This document shows, piece after piece, positions 1-7,646 of a stretch of DNA of 64,000 nucleotides (positions are counted from its first letter, which is position 1; each line of letters starts with the position of its first letter). This DNA comes from B33-G16 sp964611035. GTDB lineage: Bacteria; Desulfobacterota; DSM-4660; Desulfatiglandales; B25-G16. Made by a program: the position numbers and the translations under genes. Where the stretch lies: contig CAZSWT010000001.1 of NCBI GenBank assembly GCA_964611035.1, positions 1-64,000 on the forward strand, in the 5' to 3' direction. A model generated the notes under the pieces. That model saw only the letters and a program-made list of their open reading frames with translations. It ran no database searches and was not told where the DNA came from.

Positions 1-383
1 CCAGATGTCTCAATATTTCTTCGGGCCCCATTTTTCTTTATAATTTCAACATTAAATATGTTTTTTGGTTTACCTGTTTTGTATATCTTATTAAAAATTT
101 TATATGCTTTTTTTGCAGTTTTTTTATCTGAATACTCTCGATTATTCATACCTAATAATTCATCTCTGCTGTATCCGAGCATTTTACATGTTGAATCATT
201 AAAGAAGGTGAAATTCCCTGCCAGATCAAGCTCATAATAGCCTTCTTCAATGTTTTCAAGGATGGTTCGATATTTCTCTTCACTCCTTCGCAATGCCCCT
301 ACTGCCTGTTTGCGCTCAACGGCTTCCTTTTCTAACTCCTTGACCTTTTTTTCCAATTCTTCATAGGATAGTTTGCCAGCCAT
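1..383 (-). CDS. PAS-domain sensor protein, N-terminal part (runs off the window)
   Basis: The first 127 codons are visible and the rest lies outside the window. Residues about 1-30 are a charged coiled coil (start MAGKLSYEELEKKVKELEKE). A PAS fold follows, with the usual lead-in RRSEEKYRTILENIEEGYYE, then FFNDSTCKMLGYSRDELLG and the C-terminal KNGARRNIETS strand. This arrangement is typical of cytoplasmic PAS histidine kinases or diguanylate cyclases, but the output domain is not visible, so the activity cannot be named. The start is the ATG at 383. A hairpin just upstream separates it from the nuclease-like gene. Confidence 0.8.
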   Translation of the reverse strand, partial: MAGKLSYEELEKKVKELEKEAVERKQAVGALRRSEEKYRTILENIEEGYYELDLAGNFTFFNDSTCKMLGYSRDELLGMNNREYSDKKTAKKAYKIFNKIYKTGKPKNIFNVEIIKKNGARRNIETS

Positions 384-411
384 ACGATGGCTCTCCAATT
401 GCCCTTACAAT

Positions 412-456
412 AAAAAAAGGCCCATACCATACCTTTAGTGTAATGTATGAGCCTTT
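412..456 (-). terminator. Rho-independent terminator after the nuclease-like gene
   Basis: An inverted repeat pairs AAAGGC-C-CATAC (416-427) with GTATG-A-GCCTTT (445-456), 11 pairs with one mismatch. It is followed on the minus strand by a run of seven U. It lies between the stop of the nuclease-like gene (507) and the start of the PAS gene (383), so the two are probably separate transcripts. Confidence 0.6.
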
Positions 457-506
457 ACCAATTCTTCACGGATTCTCTCCTAATCTCGCACTCCTTGCAT
501 CGGCAT

Positions 507-1049
507 TTATCTGATATCATGTTTAGCTTTATGCGTGGCTCGCCATTGCCGTGGGCTTATATAGGTATCCCCTAAGCTCCACATGCCCCGCTTGGCTGCC
601 CTGGCTTCCCTTTCAGCCTCACGATAGGGAGCAACGTTGAGTCCATCAGGGGGCATTTCATGGCATACCTCTGCAAGGCCTTTTTTGATCATTGCAATAT
701 TGATTATAGTACCCTTTAGGCGGATCTCCCCGATGAGATGATTGTATGGATAGGCGCCTAATCCATAGCCTTTAATATCAACACGCTTGTTAAGGATTAA
801 CTTCTCGAGATATCTCTTTGCCTCCTTTGCATAGGGTTGCCCCTCCTGCTGCTCTTGAAACGCAATTTCAGGTGCATCAATTCCTGCGAGAAGGACATAG
901 ATAATAATATCGTGTCCCTGTGCCTTTATGGTGTCACCATCATAGACCCTGGTGACGGTGAATTGACCTGCTACAGAGGGGATGGGCAGTGTTAGGAGTG
1001 CAAGGATGAGGAGGATTGTGTGGATTTTTTTCATAGATAATAAACGCAT
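507..1049 (-). CDS. Secreted thermonuclease-like (SNase/TNase fold) protein
   Basis: About 180 residues with an N-terminal signal peptide (KKIHTILLILALLTLPIPSVA) and a TNase domain over roughly residues 25-165. Fold motifs are VYDGDTI, LLAGIDAPE and a C-terminal AEREARAAKRGMW. The likely start is the ATG at 1049, preceded by AAGGGA; an ATG six codons earlier has no ribosome site. Three residues matter for catalysis in Staphylococcus nuclease (R35, E43, R87). The Arg before LAGID looks replaced by Leu, the Glu falls at a Gln, and the usual D-R-Y-G-R loop reads Y-P-Y-N-H. The protein may therefore bind nucleic acid, or be inactive, rather than cut. The fold assignment is solid; loss of activity is inference. 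Confidence 0.8.
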   Translation of the reverse strand: MRLLSMKKIHTILLILALLTLPIPSVAGQFTVTRVYDGDTIKAQGHDIIIYVLLAGIDAPEIAFQEQQEGQPYAKEAKRYLEKLILNKRVDIKGYGLGAYPYNHLIGEIRLKGTIINIAMIKKGLAEVCHEMPPDGLNVAPYREAEREARAAKRGMWSLGDTYISPRQWRATHKAKHDIR

Positions 1050-1102
1050 GTCGTGTATCCCTTTCATAAAGTAATTTTTTTATAGTTTTTAATAGTATTC
1101 CC

Positions 1103-1468
1103 TTACGATATCTTTTTAAATTGTACTCCAATTCTCTGAGGCTCGATCCTGACAACCTCTCCCCTGATCTTGATATATTTTTCCTGGTTTGGATATTGAA
1201 TGGTCAATATAATGTCCTCTCCAATTGAAAACGATCCTCCGATTTCACTTGTTTCGAGTAACACTCCGCCAATGCTGATATCCTTAATCACCCCTTTACT
1301 GCTGTGGTCCTGCGAAACATACTCTACAGGCATAGAGTGAGACTTCCTTTCATATCTGCGCATGTCTTGTGATCGCCTTCCCTCTAACTCTGCAATAAGG
1401 TCTTGTTGTTCTTCATCAGACATATCATTGATTATTGCAAAAAGGCGATCTTTGTTGGAAGTTTTCAT
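1103..1468 (-). CDS. PilZ-domain protein
   Basis: 121 residues. An N-terminal helical segment of about 38 residues precedes a PilZ domain that shows the two c-di-GMP-binding signatures: an R-x3-R type box (RRYERK, about residue 37) and DISIGG (about residues 63-68). PilZ proteins bind cyclic di-GMP and commonly act on motility, pili or exopolysaccharide. Here the domain is almost alone, so the partner is unknown. The start at 1468 has a good ribosome site (AAAGGAG). The gene sits 54 bp upstream of the nuclease-like gene on the same strand and may be cotranscribed with it. Confidence 0.85.
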   Translation of the reverse strand: MKTSNKDRLFAIINDMSDEEQQDLIAELEGRRSQDMRRYERKSHSMPVEYVSQDHSSKGVIKDISIGGVLLETSEIGGSFSIGEDIILTIQYPNQEKYIKIRGEVVRIEPQRIGVQFKKIS

Positions 1469-1619
1469 TGTCGAACTCCTTTAAACCCTATCTGCGCTTG
1501 TCCTTTTTTTTGAAATGCAAGGGATAACATGTGCATTTCTTTTTTACATAGAAATTCCTCAAACGTCTATTAAAAAATAGTAAATGCTCAGGTTCAAAGT
1601 TCAGGGGCCCAGTGAACTA

Positions 1620-2035
1620 CGGCCCAGTTGAATAACAGCAAAGGCATTCAACGGGCTAAACCCCAGTTGAATATCACCTCCGGTGAATCCGCAGAGCGGA
1701 ATTCAACCCCGGTACCATCTCCCAGAGCTACCCCAGATAAATACGCTCTGCTGTTTTCTGCGAAAAATTTAACGGGGCACAGCGGGGCCCCGATAGCGGG
1801 ATCTACGCTCCGCTCCGACAGGCGGGTTAAACCCCAGTTAAATAAAAGCAAAGGCATTTAACCCCGGTACCATCTCCTAGAGCTACCCCAGATAAATACG
1901 CTCTGCTGTTTTCTGCGAAAAATTTAACCCCAGTACCATCTCCCGGAGCTACGGGGCAAGCGGGGCACAGCGGGGCAGGCGTGGTAAAAATTTCACGGGC
2001 TAAATTTCCCGATCAAATCGGGGTTCAAAGTTAAA
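1620..2035. repeat. Array of stem-loops and a 67 bp near-identical direct repeat
   Basis: Two copies of a ~67 bp block (about 1706-1773 and 1861-1927) differ at one base, with a third partial copy at 1927-1952. Around them are hairpins: GTTGAAT/ATTCAAC at 1627-1652 and 1666-1707, and GTTAAAT/ATTTAAC at 1837-1862. The first and last have nearly the same 12-base loop ending AGCAAAGGC, and their stems differ by a compensated G-C to A-T pair. Short ORFs here on both strands are by-products of the repeats. No gene is seen between 1469 and about 2185. Confidence 0.7.
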
Positions 2036-2185
2036 AAGCGATTACTAAAGGTTTCGATTTCAAGACGAATGCAAAGTTCATCCGGTGCTTGCAATACGCC
2101 AAACGGTCTTGCACCGAAATGCCCTCCCCTTGGAAAGAGTTTAATACTAAATTTAAGCAGTCCAGGATATTTATTGATCACTTTT

Positions 2186-2380
2186 TTAACGGCTTTTCTT
2201 CTCTATACAGTCTTTGGCCTTATGGTTCCTGAAATCTGTCAATTAGAAAATATTAAACATTACACACAGGCTTGGCAGATGATCAGAACGGTAGGAGACC
2301 AGCTAAAGGCCAATGAAATTTCTCTTTTGGATATGCCTTCTGAAGAAAGTGAGGCCGCTAAAAAACGGAAGGAAGCCTAA
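2186..2380 (+). pseudogene. 5'-truncated copy of the duplicated helical-protein gene at 3635-4009
   Basis: From 2186 to about 2366 the DNA is nearly identical to 3804-3983. The encoded peptide (FLLYTVFGLMVPEICQLENI and on through QAWQMIRTVGDQLKANE) matches the C-terminal half of the protein at 3635-4009. Its N-terminal half is missing: the reading frame continues upstream into unrelated sequence. The next 22 bases (2374-2395) match 4113-4134, so in the second copy about 130 bp separates two blocks that are adjacent here. The family is not recognised. Confidence 0.55.
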
Positions 2381-2611
2381 CCGAAAAATGGCAATTTTAC
2401 TTTCTAATCAATGACGTGTCTGCCTAGATATTAAATATGATTGGATCGAAGATTTGAAAACGTATTAGAAAGTTTTTGATGGGTGGTCTGGGCTATGACT
2501 TATAGCAGTATACAAAAGCCCAGGGATTAACGGGGACTATACACAGGGGTACACATAAAAATGGCAGGGCTGTTTCTGGCCCTGCCTTGAATGTCTAATG
2601 ATTGATGCTGC

Positions 2612-3181
2612 TTATCTCTTCCTCAACTTCCTTCTTAATCCAAACAGGCCTGCTAAACCTGATCCAAGCAAGAGCATTGTAGCGGGTTCAGGGACGGGAG
2701 CGCCTGTTTGATATGCCCAAATATTCATGTCCGCGGTGGAAGTGTCTTCATTTTGAATAAAATCGGCGACCACAGTATTGTCAACAAATGTCCACCCCGT
2801 ATCTAAACCAAAAGCGAATGCCCACCCGAATGGGTCCGCGCCATCGTCATACGATCCCCAAATTAGTTCGCGATTAGGCGCATCCCCCATCAACGGTTTA
2901 TATGTGGTTGTCCACTCATTGCTTGTTAGTGGAAGTGAATCGAGCAATTCCTGGACATCTGTTTTGGTTGCGAATGTAAATCCTGCGTTGTTTGCCGCTG
3001 CGACCATCGTAGTGGTACTCATATTAAAGAAGCTATCCATATCTAACCATATACGGCCAGTGTTGACATCCTGAAATGTGTCGAATCCACCGATATTCCC
3101 TCCATCAATGATGGCTGCATAGGATTGTTTTACCCCACATACAATTGCTATTGCACATAAAAACACTAAAAACTTTTTCAT
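2612..3181 (-). CDS. PEP-CTERM sorting-domain surface protein
   Basis: 189 residues: a signal peptide (about 1-22, ending QSYA), a globular exported domain rich in aromatic and acidic residues, and a C-terminal PEP-CTERM tail with VPEPATMLLLGSGLAGLFGL followed by RRKLRKR. This tail is recognised by exosortase EpsH/XrtA-type systems, which export proteins with exopolysaccharide. The domain contains W-x-D and aromatic segments (GRIWLDMDSF, NIWAYQTG) like DUF1566-type lectin-like exported proteins, but I do not assign a ligand. The start at 3181 has AAAGGAG. The gene stands alone between two duplicated fragments; its exosortase must lie elsewhere. Confidence 0.88.
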   Translation of the reverse strand: MKKFLVFLCAIAIVCGVKQSYAAIIDGGNIGGFDTFQDVNTGRIWLDMDSFFNMSTTTMVAAANNAGFTFATKTDVQELLDSLPLTSNEWTTTYKPLMGDAPNRELIWGSYDDGADPFGWAFAFGLDTGWTFVDNTVVADFIQNEDTSTADMNIWAYQTGAPVPEPATMLLLGSGLAGLFGLRRKLRKR

Positions 3182-3634
3182 TTTATAGCTCCTTTCCTGA
3201 ATTGGTTAGAATTTGGTACTCCCAGCAGAACAGCCAGTGTCCTGTCAGGAGCAAAGTAAGCACATTTTGAGGTATATCTCCATGGAAATTTCCCTCAATT
3301 TGAGTTAAGGTGTGGAGAAAACCACCTAAACCATTACTATTTATATGCAAAAATCATGCAAAATTAAGCAGTTAGAAGATTGCTTCAGATTTCAAATAGT
3401 TACGATAACCTTGCTGAAGCGTTATTGTGAATTGTGTAAAAGAATACAAACATTATGGGAAAATAAATTCCACTTTTTGGTAATAATTTCAATACATTTC
3501 GTGGGAGAAGCCGAAAGAAAGGAAACTATAATTGACATGTGTGTATCAAGAAGAGAGATGAGGAAAGGTCTATTATATCTGTATCTGACTCAAGATAATC
3601 AAATAGCCCCAGAAAAAATCATAAGAGATAGAGC
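3182..3634. other. Gene-poor spacer upstream of the PEP-CTERM gene
   Basis: This 450 bp should hold the minus-strand promoter of the PEP-CTERM gene, but no clear -35/-10 or sigma-54 site could be fixed. An open frame at 3345-3707 overlaps the gene starting at 3635 in another frame and has no ribosome site, so it is not called. Confidence 0.4.
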
Positions 3635-4009
3635 GTGCAAGAAAACTTTGATGAATCCGTTCAAGAGATATCGAATACCTATAACCATGCAATTGAGAGG
3701 CTTTTAAGCCTCCTGGAGTACCTGGACAGAAAAAAACAGGTCCGTCATTATGATACTTATATCAAGAAGGGTGAAGAGCGATCCAAAGCATTTCCCAAAA
3801 GAATTAAGGCCTTTCTTCTCTATACAGTCTTTGGCCTTATGGTTCCTGAAATCTGTCAATTAGAAAATATTAAACATTACACACAGGCCTGGCAGATGAT
3901 CAGAACGGTAGGAGACAAGCTAAAGGCCAATGAAACCTTACTTTTGGGTGAGACTCATGAAGAAAGGGGGGACGCTAAAAACGTAAGAAACTCAATTAAG
4001 CCTATATGA
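3635..4009 (+). CDS. Hypothetical helical protein, full-length member of a duplicated pair
   Basis: A GTG-start ORF of 124 residues, largely helical and charged (QENFDESVQEISNTYNHAIE, then LLEYLDRKKQ), with a hydrophobic stretch FLLYTVFGLMVPEIC in the middle and LENIKHYTQAWQMIRTVGD after it. Its second half is duplicated at 2186-2380. Retention of the same reading frame in both copies argues that the frame is or was coding. No family is recognised. The start is uncertain because the ribosome site is weak. Confidence 0.45.
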   Translation: MQENFDESVQEISNTYNHAIERLLSLLEYLDRKKQVRHYDTYIKKGEERSKAFPKRIKAFLLYTVFGLMVPEICQLENIKHYTQAWQMIRTVGDKLKANETLLLGETHEERGDAKNVRNSIKPI

Positions 4010-4134
4010 TTTTTTTCTTTTCTATAGGGGGTGGTAATTCTGGCCGCTGCTTTTTTAGGACTATGATTGTCATTTAAGAATGGGATAGGGTGTCTTTTCA
4101 AGGCCGGCAGCAAGCCTAAGCGAAAAATGGCAAT
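3804..4134. repeat. Second copy of the ~180 bp duplicated block
   Basis: 3804-3983 repeats 2186-2366 in the same orientation. Identity is very high up to the AATGAAA at about 3933 and falls afterwards. A further 22 bases at 4113-4134 match 2374-2395 with one difference. The pair brackets about 1.6 kb that includes the PEP-CTERM gene. Confidence 0.7.
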
Positions 4135-4145
4135 AAAAAAGGAAA

Positions 4146-4523
4146 TTAGGTAATTTGCGTGACATATTGTTTCAGGTGTCTCTTTATATGATTTAGTAAA
4201 GGAATTATATCACTTCGAATTTCATCGGCGGTGAAAACTCTCATGTCGTAACGTCCATTTTCGCTGTCATCCTTTAAGGGTTTATACCATGATGTATAAA
4301 ATTTCCTCCCCAAGTTTGCATCTTTTCTTATAAGGTTTCCTCTTTGAAAATAGTTAACTGGATGTTCGTTTTGGGCAGCAAAATAGGAATCGAGGTAGTG
4401 AAGTGTTGAGTAAAAGACACCGTTAACCACCCAATCTAGATAAGGTGTTTTATCCAAATCGAAAGATGAAAAAAACTGTTCATTATGTTTGGCCTTACTA
4501 ATGTGGTCTCCCAAGTTAGGCAT
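4146..4523 (-). CDS. HEPN-like helical protein
   Basis: 125 residues. The start KAKHNEQFFSSFD, followed by DWVVNGVFYSTLHYLDSYFA and later NGRYDMRVFTADEI, matches the pattern of small HEPN-family helical bundles, which often accompany minimal nucleotidyltransferases in toxin-antitoxin pairs. The RNase signature of active HEPN toxins (R-x4-6-H) is not found at the expected place, so it may be a non-catalytic member. Its ATG lies 5 bp after the stop of the preceding gene, which implies translational coupling. It is the last gene of a three-gene minus-strand operon. The family assignment rests on pattern recognition only. Confidence 0.6.
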   Translation of the reverse strand: MPNLGDHISKAKHNEQFFSSFDLDKTPYLDWVVNGVFYSTLHYLDSYFAAQNEHPVNYFQRGNLIRKDANLGRKFYTSWYKPLKDDSENGRYDMRVFTADEIRSDIIPLLNHIKRHLKQYVTQIT

Positions 4524-4528
4524 AACTT

Positions 4529-5047
4529 TTAAGGTCTTTCAAGTATAATTTTATCCTTCGATGGGTAAAGCTCAGTGATATCTCTATCGTTCCTACAGAT
4601 TACGTGAAAATCGAAATATAAGTCTTTAAAAAGTTCAAGAATATCATATTCAACGTCATAAATCTTCTTTCTACTGTCCCTGTTTAGCGTGTTGATAACT
4701 GTCCAAATCTCTATTGAATTTTCTTCTCTAGAGAAGAAAACATATTCAACATCAGGAACCTTGAAGATTCCATTAGCAATGAAATTTGCTAAGTTATTTG
4801 TCTTAGTGTCCCAAGTATCAAGTTGGGGCATGGGATTAGCTTGGCTCCTTAATATCATTTGTTTAATATATATGTGCCAGTTGATATTGCTCCGCAAAAC
4901 TTCTGGCCATGATGCGCAAAATTGGTTTTTATTGGTTCTTTGAGGCATCCCAACTGGTTGTCGATCTTCATGTTCGTCACCTAGTGTAAACCAGGGAAGT
5001 TCTTTATGATTAAATGATATAATATGCTTTATTGTGTTAACTTCCAT
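4529..5047 (-). CDS. Degenerate nucleotidyltransferase-like protein
   Basis: About 172 residues. The C-terminal half (VEYVFFSREENSIEIWTVIN, then IYDVEYDILELFKDLYFDFH) resembles the core strands of a minimal nucleotidyltransferase. The G-S box is reduced to F-S-R and the D-x-D metal ligands to E-I-W, so nucleotide transfer is doubtful. The chosen start is the ATG at 5047, preceded by GAGGT at 7 bp; an in-frame ATG at 5065 lacks a site. The gene follows the 87-residue gene almost without a gap and is coupled to the HEPN-like gene. I infer an antitoxin-like or regulatory partner of the HEPN protein. Confidence 0.55.
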   Translation of the reverse strand: MEVNTIKHIISFNHKELPWFTLGDEHEDRQPVGMPQRTNKNQFCASWPEVLRSNINWHIYIKQMILRSQANPMPQLDTWDTKTNNLANFIANGIFKVPDVEYVFFSREENSIEIWTVINTLNRDSRKKIYDVEYDILELFKDLYFDFHVICRNDRDITELYPSKDKIILERP

Positions 5048-5066
5048 GTTCATTACCTCAATCATT

Positions 5067-5330
5067 TTAATGCAACTTTGGACCTTCTTTCTTTAAGTGC
5101 TCTGGGACTGAAACACCTACAACATTTGAGGATTTCACCAAATAAATTGGATTTCCTTCATTATCATATTTGTTTTGTACTCTTACAATATTTGAAGTCA
5201 CTAATTTCACTCGAATGGTCGTGCCATCAGTAACTTCGTACTCATTCCATTCTTCTTTTTTTGTTTTGAAATCCAACTCAATAGCATCGACCGGCTTACC
5301 TTCGAAATTAGCGTGAACTTTTTTTTCCAT
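5067..5330 (-). CDS. Small conserved-looking hypothetical protein, first gene of the HEPN operon
   Basis: 87 residues, lysine-, glutamate- and valine-rich and probably beta-stranded: EGKPVDAIELDF, YEVTDGTTIRVKLVTSNIVR and YDNEGNPIYLVKSSNVVGVS. There is no signal peptide or membrane segment. The alternating beta pattern suggests a small barrel or sandwich. The family is not recognised. A preceding run of G residues upstream of the ATG (5330) can serve as ribosome site. Its position at the head of the operon, directly before the nucleotidyltransferase-like gene, suggests that it belongs to the same module. Confidence 0.65.
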   Translation of the reverse strand: MEKKVHANFEGKPVDAIELDFKTKKEEWNEYEVTDGTTIRVKLVTSNIVRVQNKYDNEGNPIYLVKSSNVVGVSVPEHLKKEGPKLH

Positions 5331-5875
5331 AACCCATCCCCCCTTTGTTTTAAAACACCCGAAAGTTCAATAAAACTTACCAAAGGACTCTATTAGGAAA
5401 AAAAACAGAAGTCAATAAGAAATTATGGCCTCTGGGGACTTGTATACCTGAGGGTAAGGGTTTGCAATATTAATATTGGATAATGGCAATATGGCTATAT
5501 TGCCCCGTTTATTAAGATCATATCACATTGGTCTTGGATAATCTGAATTTAACTCCAATTAATGACCAAAATCAATATCAAACAGACTGTTGTAAACCAC
5601 AGATTCATTAATCACCCTCTCTTTCCAACCCTCTTCTTGAGCCACACAAACCCCACAAACACCATTCTCTGTATCCCTGTAAATGCCAAGCCCCACCTCT
5701 CTATATGAGAAATGGGGTTTAAGTATTCAAGTTCATGGCACCCTCGATTAGGATTCAATTATTATAGTATTGCTATCTTATCGTATTCTGTAATAGAGCT
5801 CTATCAAGGATAGAAATGAAGGTCAAAATCTGTATTCTTCTATATCCATTAGTGAGGGACAAATAGGATATCAAC
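5331..5875. other. AT-rich spacer without a gene
   Basis: No convincing ORF. The only structure seen is an 8 bp hairpin, GGCAATAT-GGCT-ATATTGCC, at 5485-5504, and it lacks a U-run on either side. The promoter of the HEPN operon should lie near 5340-5420. Confidence 0.4.
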
Positions 5876-5915
5876 AAAAAAATAAGGGTTAGTGGAAACC
5901 CACTAACCCTTATTT
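5876..5915 (-). terminator. Rho-independent terminator after tRNA-Phe
   Basis: A perfect 15 bp stem (arms 5881-5895 and 5900-5914) with the 4-base loop AAAC is followed on the minus strand by a U-run. It lies directly downstream of tRNA-Phe and probably ends a transcript that begins upstream of the zinc-ribbon gene. Confidence 0.85.
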
Positions 5916-5923
5916 TACTATTA

Positions 5924-5996
5924 TGCCGAGACGCAGAATTGAACTGCGGACACGGGGATTTTCAGTCCCCTGCTCTACCGACTGAGCTATCTCGGC
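5924..5996 (-). tRNA. tRNA-Phe (GAA)
   Basis: A 73-base cloverleaf: acceptor GCCGAGA/TCTCGGC, D arm AGCTCAGTCGGTAGAGC, anticodon loop CTGAAAA (GAA), T arm with GTTCAATTC. The 3' CCA is not encoded. It starts 30 bp after the end of the acidic zinc-ribbon gene on the same strand. Confidence 0.95.
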
Positions 5997-6025
5997 TTAC
6001 TTCCAAATATTTTAATAGCGCTGCA

Positions 6026-6778
6026 CTACTTTTTGGTATCTTCATCATCATCAAGTTCGAGATTTAGCTCCAAATCCTCTGAATCCAGATCATCCATATC
6101 CTTCTCAGGCTCTTCTTTCTTAACGCTTTCTTTCTCTGCATCTTCCTCTGAAGGAGGCAACTCAAGATCACCTTCATTAGACTCAACATTATCATCTTGT
6201 TCCAATGAAGGCTCCGTGTCAAGATTTTTCACATCATCAAGATCAAGATTTAGTTCCAGGTCCTCTGAATCCAGATCCAGATCATCCATATCCTTCTCAG
6301 GCTCTTCTTTCAGAGCGCTTTCTTTCTCGACGCCTTCCTCTAAATCTGCTCCTTGAGTCACATCTTCTGTTACATCAGCTTCTTCTTTCATCTCTGGAGT
6401 GCTATCACCAGAGCTAAAATCCAGCTCTAATTCTTTATTATCAGATGACATGACAAGGTCATCTATGTTGAGCTCAAGGTCTTTATCTGGTTCCGAAACA
6501 GTTTTTTCGTCGATAGTAATGTCCAATTCCGATCCATCATCATATACTTCTTCCGGCCTCATCTCTATATTCTCAGCCTCACCTTTCATTTGTTCCAGTG
6601 ACTCAATACCAAATGCACTATCACTGAGATCGCCAGTCAAAGAGCCTAACACAAAAGGTGGATTAGGCTTAATGGAGAAGATGTTGAGTTTGGTCTTCTC
6701 TCCTGTCATATCCTTGCCACACCGAGGGCACGTATCTAAATAATCAAAGGTAATAAATTTGCATTTAGGGCATTTCAT
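6026..6778 (-). CDS. Zinc-ribbon protein with long acidic repeat tail
   Basis: 250 residues. The N-terminus is a C-x2-C...C-x2-C zinc ribbon (CPKCKFITFDYLDTCPRC, residues 3-20). The rest is strongly acidic and low in complexity, with two near-copies of an E-K-E-S...K-E-E-P-E-K-D-M-D-D-L-D unit followed by S-E-D-L-E-L-N-L (about 150-180 and 215-245). There is no membrane segment. Such tails are probably disordered and may bind basic partners. The function is unknown. The start at 6778 is preceded by AAAGGAG. Internal repeat duplication is visible at DNA level. Confidence 0.8.
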   Translation of the reverse strand: MKCPKCKFITFDYLDTCPRCGKDMTGEKTKLNIFSIKPNPPFVLGSLTGDLSDSAFGIESLEQMKGEAENIEMRPEEVYDDGSELDITIDEKTVSEPDKDLELNIDDLVMSSDNKELELDFSSGDSTPEMKEEADVTEDVTQGADLEEGVEKESALKEEPEKDMDDLDLDSEDLELNLDLDDVKNLDTEPSLEQDDNVESNEGDLELPPSEEDAEKESVKKEEPEKDMDDLDSEDLELNLELDDDEDTKK

Positions 6779-6901
6779 AATTGCTCCTTTATAATAGCGA
6801 TAATTAAGAAACGATGTATTTTGCCTGATCTTATATAACTATTTATTATAATTGTCAAGTAATTTTATTATAATTATATATCTTTAGCACCGTTAAGCAT
6901 C

Positions 6902-7357
6902 TCACCTTTTTAGATTTCCCCTGATTGCGTGCCTCGCCAATGTATCACATCTTTCATTTTCAGGGTGCTGAGAATGCCCCTTAACCCATTGCCACTCTAT
7001 CTGATGTGGTTTACTTACTGCAAGCAATTCCTCCCAAAGATCCCTGTTTAAAACCGGCTTTTTTTGTGAATTTAACCAATTCTTTTTGAGCCATCCATTA
7101 ATCCAGATTGTGATTCCTTGATAGACATAATTTGAATCAGTAACTATCCTCACCCGTGAAGGCCTTGTAAGTGTTTTTAGGCCCTCTATTACAGCCATCA
7201 TTTCCATGCGATTGTTGGTAGTATTTGGACAATACCCTGATATCTCTTTGACTTTTTTTTCATATCGCAATAGTATTCCATAGCCGCCTGGACCTGGATT
7301 GCCAGAGCACGCACCATCGGTAAATATTTCTACTATTTTGCTTTCATCTCTTTCCAT
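6902..7357 (-). CDS. rnhA: Ribonuclease HI
   Basis: 151 residues from the ATG at 7357, where AAGGG precedes and family homology begins (MERDESKIVEIFTDGACSGN). The open frame extends 41 codons further up, but that part has no RNase H features. The catalytic carboxylates are visible: D in FTDGACSGNPGPGG, E in NRMEMMAVIEGL, D in VTDSNYVYQG and D in NERCDTLAR, plus the flexible-loop His in VKGHSQHPEN. It removes RNA from RNA:DNA hybrids in the cytoplasm. The length is usual for bacterial RNase HI. Confidence 0.95.
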   Translation of the reverse strand: MERDESKIVEIFTDGACSGNPGPGGYGILLRYEKKVKEISGYCPNTTNNRMEMMAVIEGLKTLTRPSRVRIVTDSNYVYQGITIWINGWLKKNWLNSQKKPVLNRDLWEELLAVSKPHQIEWQWVKGHSQHPENERCDTLARHAIRGNLKR

Positions 7358-7646
7358 ATAACCCTTCCATATGTTATTTCTACCTTCTTTTTTTATTCCA
7401 AACATTGAGAAACAAAACAGGGTATTGTATATAGTTTCATACCATACCTTTAAGAAACTTTTTAATGTATTTACGTTCATTACTCTTCCACGTCCGTTCA
7501 GGCAACACCTTTATTGCGTTATCATTCCTTTTTTTCCTCATATATAACGTGAATATCCTTGCCCACTTTTTCTTGTATTCATCCCTGGCTATATTGTATA
7601 GATAGTGTAATAAAGGTCTCATCATATACCCCTTGAGGAGTATGCT

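Noticed and set aside
1620..2035. Possible CRISPR-like array of repeats
   Set aside because: Repeat units differ in length and the spacers are not regular; no cas gene is in the window. The pattern is hairpins plus one 67 bp duplication.
3182..3330. Sigma-54 promoter for the PEP-CTERM gene
   Set aside because: TGGCTGTTCTGCT has only 7 bases between GG and GC; the -24/-12 element needs 10.
3345..3707. 120-residue plus-strand ORF
   Set aside because: It overlaps the better frame starting at 3635, has no ribosome site and an irregular composition.
5485..5504. Hairpin GGCAATAT/ATATTGCC as a terminator
   Set aside because: There is no U-run on either side and no gene ends nearby.
6033..6356. 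Serine-rich plus-strand ORF
   Set aside because: Antisense of the acidic repeat protein; the Ser/Arg runs come from reverse reading of GAA/GAT codons.
7437..7625. 62-residue minus-strand ORF divergent from rmuC, with AAGGGG before its ATG
   Set aside because: It overlaps the RNase H upstream frame, has no recognisable features and leaves only 21 bp for two divergent starts. Possible but too weak to call.
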